The translations under genes were made by a program, and so were the position numbers. A DNA stretch of 64,000 bases. Source: Norana najaformis. Taxonomy: Eukaryota > Annelida > Clitellata > Crassiclitellata > Hormogastridae. Shown in pieces: positions 24,060 through 35,669 of this stretch (position 1 is the first letter of the stretch; every line of letters starts with the position of its first letter). The stretch is taken from the NCBI GenBank assembly GCA_964023275.1, contig OZ029918.1, forward strand, positions 14,764,355-14,828,354, in the 5' to 3' direction. Below the pieces are notes generated by a model. That model was given only the letters and a program-made list of their open reading frames with translations. It made no database searches and was not told the origin of the DNA.

Positions 24060-24400
24060 TTGATCTTGCAAAGGCGCCGACAGTGTTCACCTGAATTATT
24101 GGTCCCGCGGGTGACAAAGCAACTCAGCGGACTTTGTCAGGGCTGCCCTGTTATTACCCCACCCTCTAGGACCTAGTGCACGCGTCGCTGCCTGGCTTCC
24201 GGGGGCTCGCAGCCGAGGTTGATATGGGTGATTTCGTTCACCGTCGAACCAGAACGGTGTTTAGGCTGTTCAGATCTCGTTATCTCGTCATCCGCATGGG
24301 TTACCGAAACCGTTCATTACCTTAACGTCGATTCCACCCAACTAATTAACCCTGAGGCCCTGAGAAGGGCGAGGAAGGGACACAAATGGACCTGGTGAGT
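24060..24400. promoter_or_regulatory. CpG-rich low-repeat block, candidate regulatory element
   Basis: About 340 bp rich in CpG, with an ACTAATTAAC homeodomain-type site (24341-24350), no simple repeat, and no convincing open frame. It lies 3 kb downstream of EMX. Function is inferred only from composition and position. Confidence 0.3.
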
Positions 24401-25395
24401 GCTTAGTCAACCTATCGAGTCCAGTTGAGCCAATATTACGGAGCAGATGTTGCCGACCAAGCGCAGCAGCTGCAAGGAAAGGGTACACCCCCTCCGACGA
24501 TGATGATCACCACCCCTCCGATGATGATCGCCACACCTTTACACACCCTGGATCAGAAACACAAGCAACCAGCAATAATAATGGCACGAATTCTGTTGGT
24601 TTTTATTGTTTTAACGACAGGCTGTAACGAACCCCGAAGGCGTCGTTAATAATCCAATGATTTCAAGTGACATCTGAAAAATAATTAAAACTGCTGTGGC
24701 AAATATCACACAGCTCTTTCAGTGATGCGTCTATTAATCATCAGCCAAATAGGCTACAATTGTCCCCCAGCTACAAGAACTGCTGTAGATGCGAAAACTC
24801 GATATTCAATAGACTATACAGGTAGAGATTACATTTTGATAATAGGAAGGTCTAGAATATAATGGTGTTTGTCCACTTGTTGGATTGCTGTTGTAAGTTA
24901 AAGCAAGGCATGGTTAGGTAAATGCTATCATTAATTATAGGCATGCTTCCATGCTTCTCTCAACATTAGCCCTCAAAGGCGTATAGTCCAGTGATGACAG
25001 TTGAAATCGAGTCAGACAGAAGAACAGAGATCTGCCACAGCAGTCTTACTACCGAAGACTTTACCATATGACTTATAACGCTCGACAACGACAAGACACA
25101 CCAGGAATCAAATCCAGGACGCAGAGGTGAAAAGCAAACGCAACGATAGTCTGCCATCGTTCATACACCGGTGGCACGTCCATGGTGAATTGATACGGTT
25201 GTGTCTCGTTTGCGCCTCAGCCAAAACTTCCAACACCAAGAATATGCCTCATAAAACTTATAATGTCTGAACTTATTGAATAGGGTCACATGCTTAATAT
25301 ATTGCTAGATCGTTTTAATCCCTCAAAGGCGATTAGACCCTTCTGTGCACAGCTGCAAGTTGAAAGAGGTAGCCATGGTCATCATGACCAGGAAC
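24401..25395. other. Gene-free stretch with a reverse tRNA-like SINE
   Basis: On the - strand TCCTGGATTTGATTCCTGG at about 25101-25119 is a B-box-like element; the short phrase CCTCAAAGGCG recurs at 24971 and 25322. The frame at 24425-24649 has no family motif. Confidence 0.35.
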
Positions 25396-26568
25396 AGAGG
25401 CCGTATGCATGAAAAGGTCTTAAGCTAGTCGGTGACTAGGCCGCTATTCCGGACTAGCTAGTCACTGACTAGCGGCCTTCGACAAGTGGTATGCATGAGT
25501 CGGTCTTAGAGAACAGACTAGCTAGTCCTGTTTTATGATGCGCCGGGTAATTTTGCTTACGCAGGGTTTTCCCTTTTTGACGTGGTTTTGTGATTGCGCA
25601 TGCGCATTATGTATTTATAGGCGGTCGTATTCGTAATCGTAATCGTAAGCTCGAGACTTCTACAGCGCCCAACGAAAGCTATGTTGAGGGAACCAGCTTA
25701 TTCACAGGCGCTCAGTCTAAACAAAATCGATAGGCAACAAAGTTTCGATTCCAGGTCGATCCAAGAGTCAGGCAGGCAACAGTGAGAAGGGGATCGTCTC
25801 CAAATTTAACGGGGTCGTCTCCAAATAAAAATCGTATTATCATCACTGTTAATGCAATACCAGGCAATACTAAAACATTACATATTAAAAATATTAAAAC
25901 AAGTATTTAATTGTTTCAGTAGCTATGCTACGCCTTCAAATTAAACCTCTACAAATTCTCAGTGAAACTTGGTTAACTGGAGTAAACTATGTCCGTCAAT
26001 TCCTACCAATTTCTCTGTTTTATTATTGGTGTTCGATACAATTACACATGGCATGGGTTTTAATTAACACTCGCCTGTACTACACTTTTATGTTACTCAA
26101 CTCGTTTTCGGACGTTCGTTCTCGGTTAATCAGAACAAATTAAATGACATTAAATTTAGTTTTCAACTTATCGTATCTACGATACGGAAGGCACGGCTCT
26201 CAAACTTGATCAGCGAATGCGACATAGGTAGCTATTTCGTCACAAATTATTAGCAACTCATGACGGCGAAAACGAAAAGTGTAATAAATTTCATCGCCCG
26301 GGAAAGATTCGAGTGGCTTTCGACGGGCCTTAAGCACGCTTTCATGTTGAAAACTTCGTCGAATCCTACGAATAGTAAGAAGCGCCATTTTGTTTTCTTT
26401 CACTAAGTCCGACTAGCCGACTTACGCCTGCTTGGGAGGTGGACTAGCTCTAGGCCAGGCTTAGTGCCCTAAGACCGCTTCATGCATACCAAACTAAATC
26501 GCTAGTCGGACTTAAGCCGAACTTAGTCAGGGACTACCACTTACGACCTCTTCAGGCATACGGCCCCT
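25396..26568 (-). mobile_element. PIF/Harbinger-type DNA transposon, deletion derivative with long inverted ends
   Basis: The ends are inverted repeats: AGAGGCCGTATGCATGAA at 25396 against AGGGGCCGTATGCCTGAA read back from 26568. Similarity continues about 150 bp inwards and includes a second GGTATGCATGA..CGGTCTTAG block at each end. GAAC flanks both ends directly (25392-25395, 26569-26572), a possible target duplication, although Harbinger elements usually make 3-bp ones. The - strand frame 26403-26200 reads MALLTIRRIRR, then RRKPLESFPGDEIYYTFRF and RRHELLIICDEIA, typical of the start of Harbinger transposases. The catalytic DDE part is missing, so the element is non-autonomous. Confidence 0.75.
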
Positions 26569-26939
26569 GAACAATTAACTCTTGACCATGGGTCGAGACT
26601 CAAAAATGAAACACATGGAAGTCTCGTTTCCATTTCATTGACTTTAAACACGCATAATTTTATATGACGTCTCATGAAGAAATTTTAAATGATCTCATTT
26701 ATCATTTCCTATTTTGTTTTTTAACTTTTGCAAACTTTCTTTCCGTTATATATACATATATACATACTTCTACAGCAGCAGGCCTATATATAATTATCCT
26801 AAATGCATTCTGTAATATATATATACATATACTTCTACAGCTGTGTATATACATATATCCTAATTGCATTCGCGTGTGGTTAATTTAATATGCAGTTGGT
26901 CAGCCTCCGTTGTACCTGTAATTATTTAGCTACAGACCG

Positions 26940-27440
26940 TCGGTCATTCGTGGGCATCGAATCGCAACCATTACGTCGTCGTCATCGTCGTCGTCGTCTG
27001 AAATCCTGAGCTAAGACATCGATGCTACCCGTCGAATGCACCCGAACCTCTCTAAACAAACCTTCTTCCGACTGCCTTCCTTATTAGACCGCAGGTCGGC
27101 TCCTGACACGAAAGAGAACACGGACACGGTTGGTTACCCGGTTGTGGGTCCGTCTATGGATCGAGGGTCTGTCGGGCTGCCCCTTGCAGTCCGACCGATG
27201 CCCCTCGGGGGCCGGCCACGGACTCCCGTGGGCGCCGCAGGGCGGACAGGCGTGGAAGAGTAATGGGCGGCGATCGGAGCGTTAAAGGTCTGTAATTGAC
27301 TTGGCTTCGTTCATCTGACCTGAGCCGCGTAACGGAGATGAGTCCCCGGAGGCAGGTAACCTTCTTCCGTCTGCTGCTCTGGTCCAGTGGGTTTTTATCG
27401 GCCAGGTGCTGGTCAGGCGCCCCTCGCGTATGCCACCATT
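26940..27440. promoter_or_regulatory. CpG-rich low-repeat block (CpG-island-like)
   Basis: It starts with a CGT/CGTCAT run, then about 400 bp of GC- and CpG-rich DNA without transposon features. A plus frame (27036-27263) lacks a recognisable domain and splice context. It could be a promoter or enhancer, or an exon of an unknown gene; the sequence alone does not decide. Confidence 0.3.
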
Positions 27441-28189
27441 TCCAGATTTAGACCTATAAGTCTCTGTCTCTCATTATTTATTTGCTCATTCATTTTCTTA
27501 GCGAACTAGTCTTCTTATTTACTAATATTGCTATCTGTCATCATTTATTTACATTTTACTTATTTATTGCCTTGTGAACAGTATTTAGACTGAGAACACG
27601 AGGTACTATTTGTTAAAGGCAGGATGCGTTTTGTGGTTGCAAGAAAATGCGCAGGTTCGTGATTGGAAAAACTGTACCCCAGGTGGGTGCGTGGGGGATG
27701 GCCTTACCCAGCGATTAAGAATTGAGATACAGGATAAGAGTCTCAATGACCCAATGCGCTTCTAAATTAAAACAGAATAGAATACGTCAGTATAGAATAC
27801 ATATTGGCAGAAAAATGTTCGACTACAAGAAAGACACATGTAAAAGCATCTGGTTGCATGGCTGACGTTTCAAATTTTGCAAGATACTGATGGTGCAAAT
27901 TCTTATTTAAAATGAAAAACTAAGGACTCGTTCCTATGAACAAACAGGTAAAAATGAATACTAAGACATATGTTTTGTCGTTGCAGAAAAATGTTGACTT
28001 TAGGGGGGGGGGGCCTCTCGTCAGCGTAGGCCCCATGCAATTGTATATTTTGCACACTTGTTATTCCGGCTCCGTGTTGCCCACGGATCAATTGTGCATT
28101 TCAGCTGAGTTGCCACATGTGTGTAGGCCTATCAAGGCCATTCTGTGGCCACTTCTCGGAGGTTCTCGATAGGAACGCAGGTTCTGGCT
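27441..28189. other. No recognisable gene
   Basis: AT-rich flanking sequence; one G run (about 28004) and one TAGGCCTA (28126). Short frames show no motif. Confidence 0.3.
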
Positions 28190-28620
28190 AGACAGTGACA
28201 CGGCAGTGGGCAATGCGGTGTAATACCGCAGATTTTACCGCGGTAATGGTCTCAGAAGTGACGTTAATACCGTGGAGATGGAATAGAGACTTGCGGTAAT
28301 ACCATAGGGATGGAAAAGCGGTAACGGTTGTGGCATTATCAAAAATCCCCACTGCATCGTTTAAATTGTTATATCATTTATGCAAATATTCCAAATGCTG
28401 TAGTTCCGGAGATAATGTCAGTTTCTAAAAAATTGGGTTTGCAACTTAAGACTCATTTTGTCAGAGCGGGTCACATATGTGTGAGCATTTAATTGTTTTT
28501 TGCTTCACTGTGACGGAAATGGGGATGAGGATGGGACAGACCTGATGGGGATGGGGTGGGGATGGGAACAGACCCACAGGTATGGATGGGGATGGAGAAC
28601 ATTTTTATTTCCGTGTCACT
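28190..28620. repeat. Possible hAT-like non-autonomous repeat
   Basis: GGTAATACCG-type motifs recur in both orientations between 28219 and 28330 (ACCGCGGTAATGG, GCGGTAATACC). GGGGATGG-type units recur at 28518-28595. Both patterns are seen in interiors of some hAT-derived repeats (recollection, not tested). Termini were not located. Confidence 0.3.
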
Positions 28621-29494
28621 CTCTGCATGTAGTTCTGGCGTCTTTTTTGACGGTCTGAGAAGGCAGTCGATTGGACTTGTTCTCTCGATCGCCGGACTGA
28701 CAATGGCCCCTATATCCTCTTCTCGACGGAGCGAGAAGGGGGTTTTGCTGTGACAGTTCGAACCGTAACAGTGACATCGAGAGACCAATTGCCTCTCTCA
28801 TTTTAGTACGCATGTGCTAGAAGCAGCCTGGATGACTTCGCCATGGAGGAGCAAGTTACCGCGCAGACGAACCTTAGTACAATTTACGCTATGCTATCGA
28901 CATCTAGTGTTTTCTCTGGAGTACGATTTTTTGAAACATTCGATAGAAGCGCTACTAACAGCAGAATCCTAAATGATAATTTCTCGCGCTCTAACTCTGC
29001 TCACTGAAAGGGTTTGGGTTGTGCCCCTTTAAAGCCAACAATCTATGGCTATTACAAGGGCCAACTCTCCCATAATTAAAACCACTCTCTTCTGAATGTC
29101 ACTTCCGCTAGTTCTCACTCTTCTCTAAATGTCATCATTAATTTTCACTCACCGCGGTTCTAACTAACCACATTTTTCTAATCTCCTTCTTTCTTCTTTC
29201 TTTTCTCTCGTCCGTCAGGCTATAGCCGACGATGAGGTCCGAACGAAATGCCTCCACGCTGTTCTGTCCTTCGTCATCCCCACGGCTGCTGTGATGTCCA
29301 CTCCCCTTGACTGCAGGTCTTCCATTATGTTGTCCATCCATCTAATCTCCACTAGATCCTAATTTCAATTATTTCTAATAACCATCTATCTTTATTGACA
29401 GAAGGCTTAACGATAGTGGAGTGTATCATTTGAAATCTGAATTTAGAAAACAAGCGAACGCCTAGGCAAGTTGAGAAGACAGACACAACTCATC

Positions 29495-29935
29495 TAATCT
29501 GATATGGAAACTTCTAAAGCGCCGGTGTCGTAATGCACGAGGCATCAGTCGATGGGAGTTTCTAAGCAGAACCGCATTACAAAATCACGATCCGTTAGAC
29601 AGTAACATGCACACGAGATCGATCCGTGATGCTTGTGAGACCGGAAGGCATACTTTTCTGTCGCTAGCCCTAGACTCTGGAACTCTCTTCCGGAAAATGT
29701 TGGCTCTGCAAAAAAGTCTGTTTTGCCCTTCAGATTTCGACTAAAAACGCACCTCTTATTTGACTCATTTCCTCTGTAGGCTGTCTCGGTGATTTCTGGA
29801 ATTCCTTTGGGTTTTCGACCGGACTCACCATGGAATTTGGCTTGGACAATGATTCTGCTTAGAAGCGACCATCGACTGGTGCCTTGAGCATTATTACAGT
29901 GGTGCTATAGAAGTTCTTAGATTACACTACAGAGG
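29495..29935. mobile_element. LINE C-terminal end with inverted copy of its tail
   Basis: From 29600 the plus strand reads SLALDSGTLFRKM-like and KTHLLFDSFPL-like fragments, then the tail CGACCATCGACTGGTGCC and GGTGCTATAGAAGTTCTTAG (29860-29925). At 29501-29580 the same tail is present in reverse complement (AAACTTCTAAAGCGCCGG, GGCATCAGTCGATGG). A second, shorter copy of the K-S-LFxPSDF segment follows at 29965-30040. Confidence 0.65.
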
Positions 29936-30183
29936 ATAGGCGACCGTTAGCTTCGGCCCTGTTCATTTTTCAAAAAGTCTGTTTTGGCTTTCAGATCTCA
30001 ACTACAAACGCACCTATTCCTTGACTCATTTCCTTCCTTCCTCATTGACGTTCGCTGGGTCAAGTCAGAGGGGTCGTCCAGAGATATCGTAAACAGAAAG
30101 ATTCAGAAGCGCGATCAGAAAACCAGTTCGAGGTTGTACTTGGTGATGACGGCACGCACGACAATTCTTCGGGTTCTCTGCCC

Positions 30184-31290
30184 TCAGGCAGGTTCAAACG
30201 TCTGACAATGCCACTCCTCTCGCTGCTGATCTTCTTCTTTCAGCCTGCTGTATCCGTCCGTCATCATCCAATCCAGCAGCATCTGTCTGGGTCTTCCTTT
30301 TCTCCTCCTCCCCTCCATTCTGCCCTCAATGACGGTTCTCAAGAATGAGTCGCATCTCAGTGTGTGACCAATCCATTTTCTCTGTCGCCTCCTTATTGTA
30401 GTTATCATAGATCTTTCTTCTCCAACTCTTTTCAGCACCTCCTCGTTTGTTATGTGCTCCATCCAACTAACTTTTTCCATCTTCCACCAAATCCACATTT
30501 CGAAGGCCTCCAATCTCTTGATGTCCTCCTTTCTCATGGTCCATGTTTCGGATCCATACAACGCCACGCTACATATCGGAGCTTTAATCATTCTTGTCTT
30601 TAAGTTCTTGTTCATTTTTGCTGTAAGTAACTCTTTTTGTTTTGAGAATGCGTCTTTGCCCAATACTATTCTTTTAATTTCCGTGTGGCATTTTGCATCT
30701 TGCGTGACAACGCTCCCCAGATAGCAAAATTCTTTTACCTGATCAATTTCTTTTCCTTTGTTGTTCATTATCACTACTGTTTCTTCTCCTTTGCTTATCC
30801 TCATGACCTTTGTCTTTTTGATGTTTATTTTCATATCTTACTCGATTGATATGGTGTGCAGACAGTCTATCATTCTTTGCAGACCCTCCTGATTGTCCGA
30901 CAACATCGCTTGGTCATCTGCGAATCTTTGAGCCTTCACCAGTCTGCCTCCGACTTTTATTCCTTCTTCCAAATCTTCTAGTGCCTATATCGGTTAAGCT
31001 CTTCTATGTAGATATTGAAGAGTAGTGGTGACAATGAGCACCCTTGTCTCACTCCCCTACCTAGTTTTTCGGGGTCTAAATAATCTCCATCTATTCTAAT
31101 CCGTATTTTCTAGTCCATGTATAGATTACCTATAAGCCTTCTGTCCCTCCAATCCACTCCCAGTCGTCTGAGTACCTGCATTAGCCTTCCCCACTCGACT
31201 GTCAAATGCATTTTTATAGTCCACAAAACATATATGCACATCCTGGCTGTGTTGACAACTCCTCTCTGTCAGCACTCTTAATGTAGCATT
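30184..31290 (-). mobile_element. LINE reverse-transcriptase relic, 216-codon intact stretch
   Basis: The - strand shows FVDYKNAFDS, GRGVRQGC-like, RFADDQAMLSDNQEGLQRM and then a long open frame MKINIKKTKVMRISKGEE, FCYLGSVVTQDAKCHTEI, LYGSETWTMRKEDIKRLEAF, HITNEEVLKRVGEE and RRRKGRPRQMLLDWM. This is the palm-to-C-terminus order of a non-LTR element. The 5' half is broken by stops (e.g. at the 30835 junction). The clade is not settled; RTE-like features are present. Confidence 0.85.
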
Positions 31291-32018
31291 TGTTCTGCTT
31301 GCACTTTAATCAGCTGCTTTCACAGCCCTTCCTTGACTCGATACTATTTAAAACAACTTACCATCAGTGCAATTTACAGTGTTTGTTCATTCGACATCGA
31401 GAGCATGCTTTATACGTATCAGAGAAACTGACAAAACTTTATGCCGTGATCAGAATATTTCATGCTGTGAAGTTTGCTAACAGCTCTAACCAGCCAACAA
31501 AGCTACAGATATAAAATGTGTTCACCAATGTAACACGAAAAGAAAAATGCAAAAATCTTGCATATGTTAAAATCTGCGCAAAAGAACAGTTTGACCAGTG
31601 TTGCATATTACACTTTGCATTTTTTCCGGATGGTGTTGGAATTGTGGCGGTTTGACAAATAAGGCGTACAGTATCTCTCTGCTAAAAGTCGTCTACTCCA
31701 CTGTATGTCATAAATAAATTCTTGATGAGATATATTTCATCTATCTCACGACAAAAGTTATTTGTGATTTAAATACAGAGCCGTAAGTGACGTTCACACA
31801 TCGTAGCATTCATCGAATTGGAACTATCGCCGTAGGTTTCTCTAGCCATCCCATATAATGAGCTGCAAGTTTTAAACTTAATATTGCGATTTCTGCAAAT
31901 ATATAAAGTCGGAACAAAGCACTACTAATATAAATTCTAAGTTATTGGTATATTATCATACTTTTCGCGCCAACCAATTCTTCACCGACGGGTTTCAACG
32001 ATGGAGGTTTATGTCACG
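31291..32018. other. No recognisable gene
   Basis: AT-rich unique sequence; the short plus frame at 31290-31514 has no motif. Confidence 0.3.
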
Positions 32019-32795
32019 GACAGTTAACACTAAATGATACTAGCGGACAGTCATTGTGGCATCAGTGTCTTCGCATCTTTCCGGTGATTGGCTTCCGACC
32101 CTACCTATTTCATCATGTGGCCTTTCTCTCAACAATGAGGCTTTCCGTGTGGCAGTGGGCCTTTGGCTTGGCCTGAACATGTGTAAGCTGAACCAGTGCC
32201 AATGTGGTAAGACAGTTAGTTGACCCAGGAGGACACCATGGACTGTTATGCAAAAAGGCAAGTGGACGTTCCAGCAGACACTATGTCATGAGCGATATTA
32301 TTTGGAGAGCTCTTCAGAAGGCAGATATTCTCTAGCTCTAAGGAGCCATCTACCCTTGTTCATGATGGACTTAATGGAAAACTACCGGATGGTGCAATGC
32401 TGGTATCACGAACGTCTGGCAGAGATCTTGCATGGAATGTGACCAGTGTCCACACTTGTGCGATGTTCTACATTCATCTGACATCAGTGTCACCAGGTGG
32501 CGCAGCTGAACAGGTTGCAGTGCGTAAATATGCAAAAATGTTCAGGTCTTCCTTCGTCACACAGCTTTATCCCAATTGCATTTGAGACAATGGGACCAAT
32601 CGACCTGACAGGTCTTGACTTATTTCTGAATTGGGTCGCTGACTGACTGCTATTTCTGGTGATCCACGTGAGACAATCCATCTTTTCAGCACCTTTCATA
32701 TTGCACACAGCATTATAATGCCATTGTTTTCAGAGGCCCATTTTTTCAGACCTCATTGGAGTCGAAGACTGATGACTAATTGTTGACTTGTTTTG

Positions 32796-32796
<1 letters not shown>
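32019..32796 (+). mobile_element. Retroelement 3' end with zinc-binding and endonuclease-like module, copy 1
   Basis: Across three frames the plus strand reads GDWLPTLPISSCGLSLNN, FRVAVGLWLGLNMC, QCQCGK, GHHGLLCKKASGRSSRHY-like, DIIWRALQKADI, LPDGAMLVSRTSGRDLAW, NVTSVHTC and AAEQVAVRKYAK. The CxC..HxxxC cluster followed by a PDG..WDVT-like segment is a module I know from the C termini of many invertebrate retroelements. The acidic residue of WDVT is Asn here. At least three frameshifts. The copy ends in the (GAT)n array at 32797. Confidence 0.75.

Positions 32797-32856
<60 letters not shown>
32797..32856 (+). repeat. (GAT)n microsatellite at a retroelement 3' end
   Basis: About 20 GAT units, then AATAATAAT. 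His- or Met-rich frames here are artefacts of the array. Confidence 0.95.
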
Positions 32857-33189
32857 AACAATAATAATAATATTTAGTATAAATATAAATATTTGGGTAA
32901 ACACTTCTCTGCTGACGACCAGCTGCATCTTCAAGCAAGGAAAATCAGAAAATGCTGATCAGCAAATTTCAAATAATTTTTTTGTTCTTTGCTTTAATAA
33001 ATTTACACCGAAGCAGTCATACGCAGACGTTTCCAAGGATATTTGAACTCAAAGTGGTGATGGTGATCAAGGAGATCTAGGAGGTGAAATTTGAATGAAA
33101 TTTTGACGCACATGTTGTTTGTTGTCGTGTTTACCTTACAGGATCTAGATTCTAAAGCAGCCAAGTCATTTAGAACAACAGGAAACTCT

Positions 33190-33645
33190 TATGACAATGA
33201 CTCCAATTCAAAATGGCCACATCTCGTCTTATATTCGTGACACTCTTCACTGGCTCCCCGTCCAGCAGCGTGTCCACTTTTACATCCTCTCCCTCATGCG
33301 CAGTTGTGTTCTTGGCTCTTTCTGCACTTTGGTCTCCTTGGTGCCGGGCCGTAGCACCCTTCGCTCGGCCACTCAGGATCTCCTGTTTGTCCCTCGAATG
33401 CGCACCGCTACTGTTCAGTCCAGAAGCTTTTCCCTCTTTGGTCCCACTTGCTGGAATCGTCTCCCTCGAGAATTGTGACTTGAGCACCTTTCTCCCCCCC
33501 CCCCGCTCAGTGTTCCGCAGGCGCCTGAAGACTGTACTGTTTAACAGTGATTTTACTTTTTCGGGTCGGAAGCACCTCTGTTGAGTTTATCCTCTAAGAG
33601 GCGCTTTATAAATCTCAAATTACAAATTACAAATTACAAAAGGAG
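33190..33645 (+). mobile_element. L2-like LINE 3' end
   Basis: The plus frames read [51 protein letters not shown] and, after a C-run frameshift near 33495, FRRRLKTVLFNSDFTF. The 3' tail is GGCGCTTTATAAATCTC followed by three AAATTAC units. It is the same family as 62365-63310. It lies directly upstream of the DDX43-like pseudogene. Confidence 0.9.
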
Positions 33646-33769
33646 TAGGAAAGGAAATCTGGGATGGATGCAACGACCACAATTCGTCTGATTTCTCACA
33701 GCAACATGCGGGTTTCTACTCAATAAGGTCAACAATAGACATTATGATGTTCAGCGACAGTCACAAAAC

Positions 33770-35669
33770 CCAAGATGGTCATGGGTCCAAAGAACATTGG
33801 GCTGGTAGGCCAGACGGCAGCAACAGAAGAGCTAGTGACATGGAAATCAAAATCTCATCCAAGCAGCCTTTTTAAATTATTGGTTGTACTGTATGTGACT
33901 CACAGGACAAGAGTAACGCCAAAATGAATCTTGACAAAAGGAGTATTGATGGCAGTGGACGGGCATCAGTTACTGTTGTTGGAAGTAGCAATGCTCAGTT
34001 AGACCCAAGATATTGGTTGACGGATTAAACCATGACAGACAACATTATTCTTGGTCAGATGAGTGTGGAACAGAGACAACGTAAAAAATCTGATTGGGCA
34101 GAGGATAAAGAAGAGACACAAGGCCAAACTGATCTTGAAAGCTCAGCTAGATGCCCGCTTAGTCCGGTCAATGCAAATGGACAAGATAACAACTTGTCAG
34201 ATTTTATTGACTGGGACAAAATCCAAGAAGCAGATGAAGAATTCATGAAATTTAAGTGGAAAGACTACCCACCAGTCAAAAAGGATTTCTACATCGAAGA
34301 TATGGATATCGCCAACCTTGAGCCACACGAAGTGGAACGGATTCGTAGAGACAACAAAATCATGGTACAGCACCTGAGTGGAAATGTTGGGCACATTCCA
34401 AATCCAATTCGGACGTTCCGTGAAGCATTTGGTCATTATCCAGAGATCACGGATGAACTACGGAAAGTTGGATTTGAAAAGCCATCACCCATACAGATGC
34501 AGGCATGGCCAATTACCCTCAAAGGGCAAGATCTAATTGGGATTGCACAGACTGGAACAGGGAAAACACTGGCATTCCTTTTGCCTGCCTTCGTCCACAT
34601 TGAAGGCCAGCCATCCGATCGTGACAAGAGAGGCGGAGCCAATGTTCTTGTACTGACACCGACCAGGGAACTTGCGCTGCGGATTGAGGAAGAGGTGAAG
34701 AAATTCAAGTACTAAGGCTTTAAATGTGTCTGTGTGTATGGAGGTGGAGATCACGTACAGCAAATAAATGCCATAACGAGTGGTGTTGAGATTATTGTTG
34801 CCACTCCGGGTCGTCTGATTGGCCTTATCAACATTGAGATAGTGGACGTGAAGAGTGTGACGTACCTGGTGTTGGACGAGGCTAACCGCATGATGGATAT
34901 GGGATTTCAGATTCTTCTTGACATCCGACCTGAGCGTCAGACAATCATGACAAGTGCCATTTGGCCGGTCTGTGTACGACACTTGGCCACCAATTACATG
35001 AATAACCCTGTCCAGGTTTATATTGGCTCCATGGATCTAACTGCTTGCCACAATGTACGGCAGTGAGTGGTCATGGTTGAAGAGGATTAAAAATATGAGG
35101 AACTTACAAGTTTATAGGAAAGAGAAATTGGTGTTAAATGACGAAGTGATTGTATTTATGGGTTGTAAGGCAATTGTGGACTATATCTCAGCACAGTTTG
35201 TCTTGAATGAAATTCATGGTGGTCACGAGCAAATCGACCGAGAGCGGGCACTTAAAGACTTTAAACATGAAACAGTTTGCATCATCCTGGTCACAGATGT
35301 CGCTTCCCGAGGAACTGACATCAAGGACGTGACACATGTCATCAACTACGACTTTCCACACAACATAGAAGAGTTGGTCGAACAGGTCGAGCTGGCCAAA
35401 GTGGTCAGTCAGTCACATTCATGACAAGAAAAGATTGGAGATATGCACGGGATCTGATTAAGATAACGGAGGAGGCACAGCAAGAAGTACCACAGGAGCT
35501 CTATGACATGGCTGCTTGATTTGCAGCCAATCAAAAACGAAGAAAACAAGAAGGTAGAGGCTTCAGAAGAGGCAACAACTTCCGAGACAATTTTGGTGGC
35601 TTTGGTGTCGATCAAGGTGGCTGAAAAGGAGGAAATAAATCATTTTCATTCAGTAAGGACAACTTTTAG
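33770..35669 (+). pseudogene. DDX43-like KH + DEAD-box RNA helicase, intronless and disrupted
   Basis: A KH domain remnant comes first: MEIKISSKQPF, stop, IIGCTV, then SVTVVGSSNAQ. Its GXXG loop is lost. It is followed by DFIDWDKI and a helicase core with a Q motif, AQTGTGKT (Walker A), LTPTRELAL and ATPGRL. Motif II is DEAN instead of DEAD, motif III is SAI, and motif VI has lost most of YVHRI before GRTGRAG. DDX43 (HAGE) has exactly this KH-helicase layout. Breaks: TAA at 33873, 34026 and 34713, TGA at 35064, 35517 and 35622, a frame change through 35053-35400, and small deletions. The natural end is probably TAG at 35667-35669 after FSKDNF. There are no introns across 1.9 kb, which suggests a retrocopy, but I see no poly(A) tail. 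The remaining function should be none. Confidence 0.88.

Noticed and set aside
32753..33046. Frames with poly-His or poly-Met runs
   Set aside because: They are translations of the (GAT)n array at the end of a retroelement; no other feature supports coding.
34055..34982. Minus-strand frames up to 149 residues
   Set aside because: Antisense shadow of the DDX43-like pseudogene.
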